From DYEC01 sp034434695 (GTDB lineage: Bacteria > Chloroflexota > Anaerolineae > Anaerolineales > Anaerolineaceae): a stretch of DNA of 18,212 bases. Numbering within the stretch: the stretch's first letter is position 1; every line of letters begins with the position of its first letter. The stretch is from positions 1-18,212 of the forward strand of contig DAOTYY010000130.1 in NCBI GenBank assembly GCA_034434695.1, written 5' to 3'. The notes beneath the pieces are model-generated. The model had not been told where the DNA came from and did not search any database. It saw nothing but the letters and a program-made list of their open reading frames with translations. The translations under genes and the position numbers were made by a program. Of the stretch, positions 1 to 6,899 are shown piece after piece.

Positions 1-2
1 AA

Positions 3-122
3 CTGCTCAAAGGCAACACCAAACTCAATCACTTTGCTCTCAAATCAAAATTGTACGTACGCGCTATCCAATCGGCTTACGCTGCTCTTCGGGAACTCAA
101 TCCCGTTCAATTGGCTGCGTAA
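3..122 (+). CDS. C-terminal end of an unrecognised protein (cut by window edge)
   Basis: Frame 3 is open from the left edge to a TAA at 120-122 and gives 39 residues with a protein-like composition, ending in NPVQLAA. The other two forward frames read as low-quality sequence. I do not recognise the family from this tail. It ends 37 bases before the E1alpha start with no visible terminator, so it could be the preceding gene of the same operon, but that is inference. There is too little sequence to exclude a chance open frame. Confidence 0.4.
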   Translation: MLKGNTKLNHFALKSKLYVRAIQSAYAALRELNPVQLAA

Positions 123-159
123 GGTGAGTTATTAATACTGAGAAAGGCGGTTAGCTCTT

Positions 160-1170
160 ATGGGAGTAGCAATCCCGACAACACAAACAGAGATTTATCA
201 GCCGAATCATGAGCAATTGATTGCCAAATTAGGCAAGGATCGTCTACGAGAATGGTTGTTCAAGATGAACGTCATACGAGCTTTTGAAGAAAAAGCAGAG
301 GACTTATTTGCGCGCGGGTTGGTCCATGGAACGATGCACCTCTCAATTGGACAGGAAGGTGTAGCAGTAGGTGCATGTTCTGGAATGGAAGAGGGAGATT
401 ATCTGCTCAATCATCACCGTGGGCACGGTCACTGCCTGGCGTGGGGGGGTGATGTCAACTTAATGATGGCTGAATTTCTGGGCAAAGAAACAGGTTATTG
501 CCGTGGTCGAGGTGGTTCAATGCACATTGCAAACATAGAAAAAAACAACCTGGGTGCAAATGGGATAGTTGGGGGAGGGATTCCAATTTCTGTTGGAGTT
601 GGCTTAAGCATCAAGAAACGCCAGACAAAACAGGTATGTTTGACAATCTTTGGAGATGGTGCAGCTAACGAAGGAGCTTTTCATGAATCCCTTAACATGG
701 CAAGCATCTGGAACTTACCAGTTGTCTATCTATGTGAGAATAATCAATACGCAATGTCTATGCCGGTGAAGAAAGCATTTAATATTCGCCATATCAGCCA
801 GAGGGCATCAGCGTATGGAATTTCAGGCGTGACAATTGATGGCAATGATGTGCTCGCTGTGTATGATGCTATTCGTGCGGTAGCAACAAAAGCACGAAAT
901 GGTGAAGGCCCAAGTTTAGTGGAAGCACTGACATATCGGTGGAAAGGACATTCTAAGAGTGATCGGCAAGCATATCGCACTCGCAATGAAGTCAAGGAAT
1001 GGCAAGAGCGTGACCCGATTCAACATTTGGCTCGTTTGTTAAACTTAAGTGAAGCAGAGCATAAACAAATTATCGAGCGAGCCCGATCAGTTATTGAAGA
1101 AGCAGTGGCATTTGCGAATGCCTGCCCCGAACCGAACTTGAATACCATTATGGAAGGCGTCTATGCGTGA
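160..1170 (+). CDS. pdhA: 2-oxoacid dehydrogenase E1 alpha subunit (pyruvate or acetoin dehydrogenase type)
   Basis: Thiamine-diphosphate-dependent alpha subunit of the E1 component. With the beta subunit it decarboxylates a 2-oxoacid (or cleaves acetoin) and passes the acyl group to the lipoyl arm of E2; it is cytoplasmic. The 336 residues match the usual E1alpha length. Visible motifs are the active-site HRGHGH at residues 86-91, the ThDP/Mg motif running from GDG (165-167) to NN (194-195), and the GHSKSD loop at 263-268 that corresponds to the E1alpha phosphorylation-loop region. The phrase NNQYAMS has Gln where most relatives have Gly. The ATG at 160 follows a purine-rich GAAAGGCGG. The 3' end overlaps the E1beta start by 8 bases, implying translational coupling. 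Pyruvate is the likeliest substrate from overall resemblance; acetoin or a branched-chain oxoacid cannot be excluded by eye. Confidence 0.9.
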   Translation: MGVAIPTTQTEIYQPNHEQLIAKLGKDRLREWLFKMNVIRAFEEKAEDLFARGLVHGTMHLSIGQEGVAVGACSGMEEGDYLLNHHRGHGHCLAWGGDVNLMMAEFLGKETGYCRGRGGSMHIANIEKNNLGANGIVGGGIPISVGVGLSIKKRQTKQVCLTIFGDGAANEGAFHESLNMASIWNLPVVYLCENNQYAMSMPVKKAFNIRHISQRASAYGISGVTIDGNDVLAVYDAIRAVATKARNGEGPSLVEALTYRWKGHSKSDRQAYRTRNEVKEWQERDPIQHLARLLNLSEAEHKQIIERARSVIEEAVAFANACPEPNLNTIMEGVYA

Positions 1171-2149
1171 AATCACCTACGTTGAAGCCATACGGGAAGC
1201 CCTGCTTCAGAAAATGAGCGAGGATCCGTCGGTATTCCTGATTGGAGAAGATATTGGTGTATATGGAGGTGCATTTGGTGCCACGGCTGGGCTTATTGAG
1301 CAATTCGGTGAGGATCGAGTTATAGATACACCTATATCAGAGGCAGGGATTGCAGGCGCTTGTATTGGGGCAGCATTAACTGGGTTTCGCCCAGTAGGAG
1401 AGATTCAATTCATGGATTTTGTCACCCTGAGTATGGAACAGTTAGTGCTACAGGCTGCTAAGATTCGTTTTATGTTTGGCGGTAAAGCTAAGGTACCGTT
1501 CGTGTTGCGGATGCCTGCAGGTTCCGGGACAGGTGCCGCTGCGCAGCACTCTGAGAGCCTTGAAAACTGGTTTGTGCATGTGCCAGGATTGAAAGTAGTG
1601 ATGCCAAGCACGCCTTATGATGCAAAAGGGTTGTTAATCTCCTCAATTGAAGATGACAACCCAGTGATTTTTGTCGAGCACAAACTGCTATATAAAGTTA
1701 AAGGGCCAGTGCCGTCAGAGATTTATCGCGTACCACTGGGTAAGAGTGAGGTGGTGAGGCGAGGAAAAGATCTCACGATTGTAGCGACTTCTATCATGGT
1801 ACAGCGGGCGCTCGAAGCAGCAGAAAAGCTTGAGGCTGAAGGTATTGATGTAGAAGTCATTGACCCACGCACATTGCGTCCATTAGATGATCAACCAATT
1901 CTCGAATCAGTAGCAAAAACCGGCAAAGTCCTTATTGTCCATGAGGCAGTCAAGATGGGTGGCTTTGGTGGTGAAATTGCTGCTCGAATTGCCGAGAGTC
2001 AGGCTTTTGACTACTTAGAGGCTCCAATTCGTCGGCTGGCAGGGCTTGATATTCCGATTCCATATAATCGTAATTTGGAATATCACGCTGTTCCACAGGT
2101 TGAAAATATTGTTGAGGAAGCGCGTACTTTAGCGCAACTGAAGATGTGA
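1163..2149 (+). CDS. pdhB: 2-oxoacid dehydrogenase E1 beta subunit
   Basis: Beta subunit that completes the E1 alpha2beta2 heterotetramer and supplies part of the ThDP pocket. The 328 residues are the standard length. It opens with the family-typical ITYVEAIREAL, carries GEDIGVYGGAFG at 28-39 and the ISEAGIAG segment at 58-65 (with the catalytic glutamate that activates ThDP), and has AAQHSESLENWF at 126-137 in the active-site region. The C-terminal transketolase-C domain includes DPRTLRPLD near 234-242. The ATG at 1163 lies inside the last codons of E1alpha in another frame (ATGCGTGA overlap), which leaves little doubt about co-translation. The E2 gene follows after 10 bases. Confidence 0.92.
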   Translation: MREITYVEAIREALLQKMSEDPSVFLIGEDIGVYGGAFGATAGLIEQFGEDRVIDTPISEAGIAGACIGAALTGFRPVGEIQFMDFVTLSMEQLVLQAAKIRFMFGGKAKVPFVLRMPAGSGTGAAAQHSESLENWFVHVPGLKVVMPSTPYDAKGLLISSIEDDNPVIFVEHKLLYKVKGPVPSEIYRVPLGKSEVVRRGKDLTIVATSIMVQRALEAAEKLEAEGIDVEVIDPRTLRPLDDQPILESVAKTGKVLIVHEAVKMGGFGGEIAARIAESQAFDYLEAPIRRLAGLDIPIPYNRNLEYHAVPQVENIVEEARTLAQLKM

Positions 2150-2159
2150 AAGGTGAAAA

Positions 2160-3551
2160 ATGGCACACGAAGTCATTATGCCTAAATTTGGCTTCACCCA
2201 AGAAAGCGCTCAAATTATTCGCTGGATCAAGAAAGCGGGAGATGTGGTTGAAGCAGGTGATCCAATAGCCGAAGTGACTACGGATAAAGTAAATATGGAT
2301 ATAGAAGCACCTGTTAGTGGAATATTGACTGAATTGCAGTACGAAGAAGGAGATATAGTGCCAGTAACAGCTGTGATTGCTTATATTCTTTCCCCTGATG
2401 AAGCAACGCTTACTCCATCTTACGATGATAAAAATATTTCAGTACCAGTTGCTTCTCCACAATCATCTCAAAAAGAAATCTCAACAACTCTTAAAATTAC
2501 CCCCGTAGCCGAGCGGATGGCGAAAGAAGCTGGCCTTTCACTCGATGAAGTCAAGGGTAGTGGACCAAGTGGGCGGATTACTACGAAGGATGTAGAGGCA
2601 GCGATTGCCGAGAGAGGGGCAAAGGTGCGAGCGGCACCGGCGGCTCGCAGACTTGCGCGCGAGCTTGGCGTTGAATTAGAACAGGTAACAGGGAGCGGCC
2701 CACGCGGACGGGTGCAAAGTTGGGATGTTGAACGTTATCACGAAGGGAGAGCTTCTATGCCTCCCGAGAAAATAGTCAGTGATGTAGAACCTGTTACAAC
2801 ACCGCCGATGGAGATTGTGCGGCCAAATATCGTTGAACAGGCAAAGCCCCTGATCAAACAAGTGCTGTCATTAAATGGTATCCAGAAGACAGTCGCACAG
2901 CGACTACAAAAAAGTTCCCAAGAGATACCACATATTCATTTGGAGATTCAAGTGGATGTTAGTGCAATGGAGAACCTGCGCAACAGAGTCAATCAGCAAA
3001 GACTAGAAGGAGCTCGAATCAGTCTGACGGCTATTGTGGCAAAAATCTGTGGCTGGGCGCTTATGCGACACCCTTATCTAAATGCCTGGTATCAATCCAA
3101 TGAACAGGGAGAGCAGATTATGCTATTAGGCACGGTTAATTTGGGTATTGCAGTTGCGCTGGAGCAAGGATTGATCGTGCCAGTTGTACGACATATAGAG
3201 CAAAAAGGTTTACTTCAAGTGGCACAAGAGATTGAGAAGATGGTTGAACAAGCCAGGCAAGGCAAGTTGCGTCCCGAAGATGTAGTAGATGGCTCTTTTA
3301 CTCTTTCGAATCTGGGTATGTTTGGTATAGAACGGTTCACCGCGATTATTAATCCACCACAGGTGGCAATTTTGACGGTTGGCGCAGTTAAAAAAATAGT
3401 GGCAGCAGGAGAAGATGACAGGATGTCAGTTCGCCCGATGATGACCTTGACCCTGTGCGCCGATCATCGAGTGGTAAATGGTGCGGTCGCTGCCAGTTTT
3501 CTGCGTGATTTGAAATCTGCTTTGGAAGAACCGCAACTTATGATATTGTAA
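2160..3551 (+). CDS. pdhC: Dihydrolipoamide acyltransferase (E2) with one lipoyl and two subunit-binding domains
   Basis: E2 core enzyme that transfers the acyl group from lipoyl-lysine to CoA and forms the scaffold of the complex. Domains in order: one lipoyl domain (1-80) with the modified lysine in TTDKVNMD (Lys43); a flexible linker; a peripheral subunit-binding domain at about 112-150 (GSGPSGRITTKDV); a second such domain at about 157-195 (GSGPRGRVQSWDV); a further linker; and the catalytic domain from about 235 to 463. The active-site histidine is His436 in DHRVVNG. The usual motif is HxxxDG, so Asn440 replaces the aspartate that assists catalysis in studied E2s. The ATG at 2160 follows AAAGGTG and lies 10 bases after E1beta. 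No E3 (lipoamide dehydrogenase) gene follows, so E3 must come from elsewhere. Asn440 may lower activity or be a tolerated variant. Confidence 0.9.
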   Translation: MAHEVIMPKFGFTQESAQIIRWIKKAGDVVEAGDPIAEVTTDKVNMDIEAPVSGILTELQYEEGDIVPVTAVIAYILSPDEATLTPSYDDKNISVPVASPQSSQKEISTTLKITPVAERMAKEAGLSLDEVKGSGPSGRITTKDVEAAIAERGAKVRAAPAARRLARELGVELEQVTGSGPRGRVQSWDVERYHEGRASMPPEKIVSDVEPVTTPPMEIVRPNIVEQAKPLIKQVLSLNGIQKTVAQRLQKSSQEIPHIHLEIQVDVSAMENLRNRVNQQRLEGARISLTAIVAKICGWALMRHPYLNAWYQSNEQGEQIMLLGTVNLGIAVALEQGLIVPVVRHIEQKGLLQVAQEIEKMVEQARQGKLRPEDVVDGSFTLSNLGMFGIERFTAIINPPQVAILTVGAVKKIVAAGEDDRMSVRPMMTLTLCADHRVVNGAVAASFLRDLKSALEEPQLMIL

Positions 3552-3673
3552 TTTTTTGCTTTGGTCCCCCGTTCATTTGCTAGCCTTTTCGGAAAACTCC
3601 CACCCAGAGACGAACGGCTGACTCCCGCACTCCATCACTGAACGAGTGCAGGAATCTCCAGAAGACTATCGCA

Positions 3674-3925
3674 CTAGAAAACAAGTGGATTCATCGGACG
3701 GGAGCGGACTTCCCGCTCCAGCCGTTCGCCGATTCTGTCCATGGCGACATCCAGGTCATATTCCGTCTGTAACCCCATCCAGAATTGCGGCAATACTCCG
3801 AAGTACCGTCTCAAACGCATTGCAGTGTCGACGGTGATGCTATGCCTTCCCCGAACAATCTCATTGATGCGGCGCGGGTCAACACCAATTTCCAGCACCA
3901 GGCGGTACTGGACGCAGTTTGTCAC
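3674..3925 (-). pseudogene. HigA/VapI-type antitoxin remnant, N-terminally truncated
   Basis: The minus-strand frame encodes a helix-turn-helix region very like HigA antitoxins: IGVDPRRINEIVRGRHSIT, then TAMRLRRYFGVLPQFWMGLQTEYDL. In the family this domain binds the operator and neutralises the HigB mRNA interferase. The only start in frame is a GTG at 3925, directly preceded by a stop codon. The first roughly 20 residues of the family, including the HPGEVL-type beginning, are absent. No HigB toxin frame is recognisable upstream on the same strand (above 3925). I read it as a decayed antitoxin rather than a functional orphan, though the DNA-binding helices look intact. Confidence 0.55.
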
Positions 3926-4082
3926 TCATCTTTCACGGTGATAGATTTTTTCTTGTTTCGTCGGCTTTAAACCTTTGGACCACACCGCTTTTCGATAGCC
4001 CCCGCGCGCATAACAGAAAGCGCTTTTTCTCTGTGTTTCCCCTGCAGTTTGTTGTCACGAGCCGGATACCCCCTTCGTAAAT

Positions 4083-5018
4083 TTGTTATCATCTCAGTAT
4101 GCCGCGCATTGCCGTTACCCCGACCGCCAAAGCTTTCTGCTGAGAGAGAAACTGGCTGAACTAAATCAAACTAAAGTTGAGCAAGTGTTAGTCCGTAACG
4201 GCACTGCCGAGTTAATCTGGCTTACCGCTCAGGCATTCCTCAAACCTGGTGATCACGTCGCCATCCTCACGCCGACATTTGGAGAATATCATTGAGCTGC
4301 TCTCGCCATGAATGCCAGAATCCATAAAATTGAGGCACAACCACCCAGTTTTCAACCTCCGCTGGATCAGCTAACCGAAAAGACAAAAGAAGGGCGTATT
4401 AAGTTGGTGTTCATATGCAATCCGAACAATCCAACTGGTATCTACCTTGAGCAGACCAAGATTCAACACCTCATCAATGCATGCAGCGAAAATACACTTC
4501 TGGTTCTTGATGAGGCTTACCGTTCTTTTGTTGATGGTCAATTTTTCTCGCCGCCTCCACTTGTAGAAAATTGTCTTGTCCTTCGTTCGATGACCCAAGA
4601 CTTTGCACTCGCCGGCTTACGAATTGGCTATGCCTTGGCAAATTCAGCCGTGATTCGGCAACTTGCTGCTTTTCAACCTACCTGGAGCGTCAACGCTATG
4701 GCTCAAGCTGCAGGATTAGCGGCAATCAGCGAGATAACCTATTACCAAACCATCATCAAGAAATTAGGTGAGTTAAGAAAGCGCTTCTTCCGCCGATTGT
4801 CCAATTATGGCTTTTCACCAGTAAACTCGGATGTTCATTTTGGAATCATCCCCACCCACAGACCTGCCTCAGAGATTCGTTACCGCCTTTTGAAATATTT
4901 TTTGTTGGTAAGGGACTGTGCCTCTTTTGGATTACCTTATCACATCCGCGTTTGCACCCAAAAAGAGAACGCTAACCTCCGCCTGCTCAAAGTATTAAGA
5001 GAAATCCAAAACGAATGA
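4083..5018 (+). pseudogene. PLP-dependent aminotransferase pseudogene (HisC/CobD family)
   Basis: One continuous frame is broken only by a TGA at 4293-4295, and reads as a class I/II aminotransferase related to histidinol-phosphate aminotransferase and threonine-phosphate decarboxylase (CobD/CobC). Recognisable segments are VRNGTAELIW, LTPTFGEYH before the stop, then CNPNNPTGIYLE, LVLDEAYRSF and LAGLRIGYA. About 310 codons remain of the 350-370 usual in the family, and the first 40-50 residues are missing. The PLP lysine expected in the phrase SMTK-DFALAGLR is glutamine (CAA), so the enzyme could not form the normal Schiff base. The stop is one transition from an arginine CGA codon, the residue expected there. 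With cobalt transporter genes nearby a former role in cobalamin synthesis is tempting, but HisC is equally possible. Confidence 0.8.
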
Positions 5019-5230
5019 TATGAAACACTATAAAAACACACTGTTGTCCAGCCAATCAAACTCTGAACTTCAGACACGTTGACACAGTGCTCCGAACAAT
5101 AGCGGTAAAAACCGTCCAAGCCTCTGCGACCAGTTTGCGCCGCTCATTGGCTGGCAGCGACCATTCCTGGAACAACAAAACAAATAAGCCCGAATAACAC
5201 TTCCATCTACTGCTTTTTTGGAAATCGGCG

Positions 5231-5356
5231 TCATTCACTCAAGTGCAGCGAGCGGGCTGCCAGCATCGCCTGCCCAATTTTGACAGCTTGGCAAGCTGTA
5301 GAGCGATCATCGAATAGGGCTTCCATAAAACGCCGAATATTGATCAACTTACCCAT
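5231..5356 (-). pseudogene. N-terminal remnant of a transposase
   Basis: The minus strand has an ATG at 5356 preceded by a good ribosome-binding sequence (GGAGG, six-base spacing) and 41 codons: an opening MGKLINIRRFMEALFDD followed by AVKIGQAMLAARS and LHLSE. This resembles the first residues of a DDE transposase family that begins with a FMxALFDD phrase and an ARSxxLSE phrase. A TGA at 5231 ends it. Immediately downstream another frame (minus strand to about 5056) is open for about 60 codons and could be out-of-frame remains of the same gene, but I cannot align it. No terminal repeats were found. The family assignment rests on pattern memory and is tentative. Confidence 0.35.
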
Positions 5357-5424
5357 GAGAAGCCTCCGACTATGGGGAGAGAGCAGGCGAGCCCTATGCA
5401 GTCCGCTTACCCCAACTCGCAAAT

Positions 5425-5808
5425 CTAGGTGCCACCTATGCAATGTTCGCAAATCCCGAAAAGGATCAAATGGTTGGTGATCACCTTAAAGTGATATTTG
5501 TTCTCAACCGTTGCAAAGAATCGTTCGATATCCTCATGATGGATGGTTTGTATCAAACCGCATTGCTGACATACAAAGTGATGGTGCAGTCCATTGGTGA
5601 GGATTTCATAAACAGTTGAACCGATTCCTATATCGGAGACTGACACTTTTCCGCGCTTTACAAGGCGTTCCAAAGCTCTATATACCGTTGAGGGATTCAC
5701 TGCCGGAAGCCGCTCGCGAATTTGCTCGTATATCTGAAGCGAGGTCAGGTGAGTTTGTTCCCTGGACAAAGTTTCAAGAATGAGTCTTTCTACTGAAGAG
5801 GCGCGCAT
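5425..5808 (-). CDS. Fur-family metal-responsive transcriptional repressor
   Basis: Small winged-helix regulator that binds DNA as a dimer when loaded with metal. From the ATG at 5808 it has 127 residues. The DNA-binding domain covers 1-70 (recognition helix around NPSTVYRALERLVKRGKV), followed by the dimerisation and metal domain with the HHH cluster at 75-77. CQQC (Cys80, Cys83) and CEHC (Cys120, Cys123) form the structural zinc site. The start at 5808 is preferred because GGAG lies five bases upstream; the longer frame begins with TTG at 5853 inside the operator palindrome. It is divergent from cbiMQO with a 143-base spacer, which suggests it controls that transporter. Whether it senses nickel (Nur), cobalt, zinc (Zur), iron or peroxide cannot be told from sequence alone. 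Confidence 0.9.
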   Translation of the reverse strand: MRASSVERLILETLSREQTHLTSLQIYEQIRERLPAVNPSTVYRALERLVKRGKVSVSDIGIGSTVYEILTNGLHHHFVCQQCGLIQTIHHEDIERFFATVENKYHFKVITNHLILFGICEHCIGGT

Positions 5809-5841
5809 TTTTCTCCAATTACCAGTTTTATTTGAAATATT

Positions 5842-5853
5842 TTGCAATTGCAA
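5842..5853. promoter_or_regulatory. Perfect 12-bp palindrome, candidate Fur-family operator
   Basis: TTGCAATTGCAA is a perfect palindrome in the AT-rich spacer between the Fur-family gene and cbiM. Its left half coincides with the -35 hexamer of the forward promoter, and it lies 34 bases upstream of the regulator start. Just downstream, ATAATTATCATTG (5865-5877) also resembles half of a classical Fur box. Binding by this regulator is inferred from position and symmetry only. Confidence 0.5.
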
Positions 5854-5869
5854 TAATTTGCTTTATAAT
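5842..5869 (+). promoter_or_regulatory. Sigma-70-type promoter for the cbiMQO operon
   Basis: The -35 TTGCAA (5842-5847) and the -10 TATAAT (5864-5869, consensus) are separated by 16 bases. Transcription would start near 5876. The resulting leader (about 40-75 bases, depending on the start codon) is too short for a cobalamin riboswitch, and none is visible. The -35 is embedded in the 12-bp palindrome, so a bound repressor would occlude polymerase. Confidence 0.6.
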
Positions 5870-5951
5870 TATCATTGTTCAATCCTAATTTTAGCATGTA
5901 AGTATTATGGAGGAAGCCGTGTTTTTTGCACCAGTCTTGTCTCGACACCCG

Positions 5952-6896
5952 ATGCATATTCCAGATGGGTTTCTTTCCCTCCTGGTTTCCATCATCTTCT
6001 GGATGATTTCCATCATTGTAATAAGAATTGCTTTGCGAAAGACCAATCAAACCTTGGACGAACGTCAGGTGCCGCTCATGGGAGTGCTGGCAGCGGCTAT
6101 TTTTGCCGGGCAAATGCTTAATTTCAGTGTAACTGGCGGCACTTCCGGGCATCTTTTGGGTGCAGCTATCGCTACTATTCTGCTGGGTCCATGGGCAGCA
6201 GTGCTGGTTATGACATCGGTGGTGATAGTTCAGGCATTGTTGTTTCAAGATGGGGGGCTGCTGGCGCTGGGAGCAAATATTTTTAATATGGCTGTCGTTG
6301 GGGTTTTTGTATCTTATGCGATTTACACTTGGTTGATCACCCTGTTTAGGAAGCAATCCTGGGGAATGCTCTTTGCCGGGTTTGTTGCTGCCTGGGGATC
6401 AATTTTTGTTGCCTCCTTGTCTTGCGCACTTCAACTAGCATTGTCCGGTACATCACCTGCCAACATTGCTATTCCGGCAATGGGTGGTATCCATGTCCTG
6501 ATCGGGATTGGCGAAGGTTTGATCACTCTTGGCGCACTGGCATTCTTGTTTGTAGCACAAAAAGATTTGCTTACAACTCAAGGAAATATAAAAATCACCA
6601 ATAAAGGTATCTTGATTGGGGGAAGTGTTATTGCGCTGATGCTGACAGTGCTTTCACCGCTTGCTTCCAGCCATCCGGATGGATTGGAATGGGTTGCAGA
6701 GCAACACGGCTTCCTCGAAAATGCTCGCGAAGCGCTCTACGAATTTATCCCTGATTATGTAATGCCTGGAATTTCAAATCCTGCACTCGCCACGATTGCG
6801 GCGGGTATTCTGGGTGCGATCATTGTCTTCAGCGTAGCATATGGAGTTGCGCGTGCCGAAAAGCGAGTAACTAAAGGAAAAAGCTTGCGAGGGTGA
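5952..6896 (+). CDS. cbiM: CbiM/NikM-type substrate-binding membrane protein with fused PDGLE domain (cobalt/nickel ECF transporter)
   Basis: Substrate-specific membrane component of an energy-coupling-factor importer for Co2+ or Ni2+. The family signature MHIPDGFLS begins at the ATG at 5952; in studied NikM/CbiM proteins the N-terminal amine, His2 and a histidine near position 67 bind the metal. Counting from this ATG, the histidine of GTSGHLLG is residue 67, which supports this start. There is no ribosome-binding sequence before 5952, whereas GGAGGA at 5909-5914 sits correctly for a GTG at 5919, which would add 11 residues; an ATG at 5907 would add 15. Hydrophobic segments fill residues 5-205. 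A C-terminal CbiN/NikN-like extension has PDGLE at about 242-246 and a final membrane helix, so the partner subunit is fused. The TGA at 6894-6896 abuts cbiQ. Confidence 0.88.
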   Translation: MHIPDGFLSLLVSIIFWMISIIVIRIALRKTNQTLDERQVPLMGVLAAAIFAGQMLNFSVTGGTSGHLLGAAIATILLGPWAAVLVMTSVVIVQALLFQDGGLLALGANIFNMAVVGVFVSYAIYTWLITLFRKQSWGMLFAGFVAAWGSIFVASLSCALQLALSGTSPANIAIPAMGGIHVLIGIGEGLITLGALAFLFVAQKDLLTTQGNIKITNKGILIGGSVIALMLTVLSPLASSHPDGLEWVAEQHGFLENAREALYEFIPDYVMPGISNPALATIAAGILGAIIVFSVAYGVARAEKRVTKGKSLRG

Positions 6897-6899
6897 TTG

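Noticed and set aside
744..995. Minus-strand open frame inside E1alpha
   Set aside because: It is fully covered by a gene with clear ThDP motifs and has no ribosome-binding site or motif of its own.
3741..3970. Forward open frames over the antitoxin remnant
   Set aside because: They are the reverse reading of the HigA-like helix-turn-helix and have no motif.
4017..4026. AAAGCGCTTT palindrome as an operator
   Set aside because: It is a short 10-base palindrome in degraded sequence with no intact gene next to it; chance is a sufficient explanation.
3940..4030. Possible HigB toxin remnant upstream of the antitoxin on the minus strand
   Set aside because: Short matches such as RFKADETRK or KGLKPT can be forced, but no convincing HigB segment or continuous frame exists.
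5870..5951. Cobalamin riboswitch before cbiM
   Set aside because: The leader is at most about 75 bases, with no B12-box-like sequence or suitable folding.
5790..6356. 188-codon minus-strand open frame
   Set aside because: It runs antisense to cbiM and across the promoter; its composition is not protein-like and cbiM is certain.
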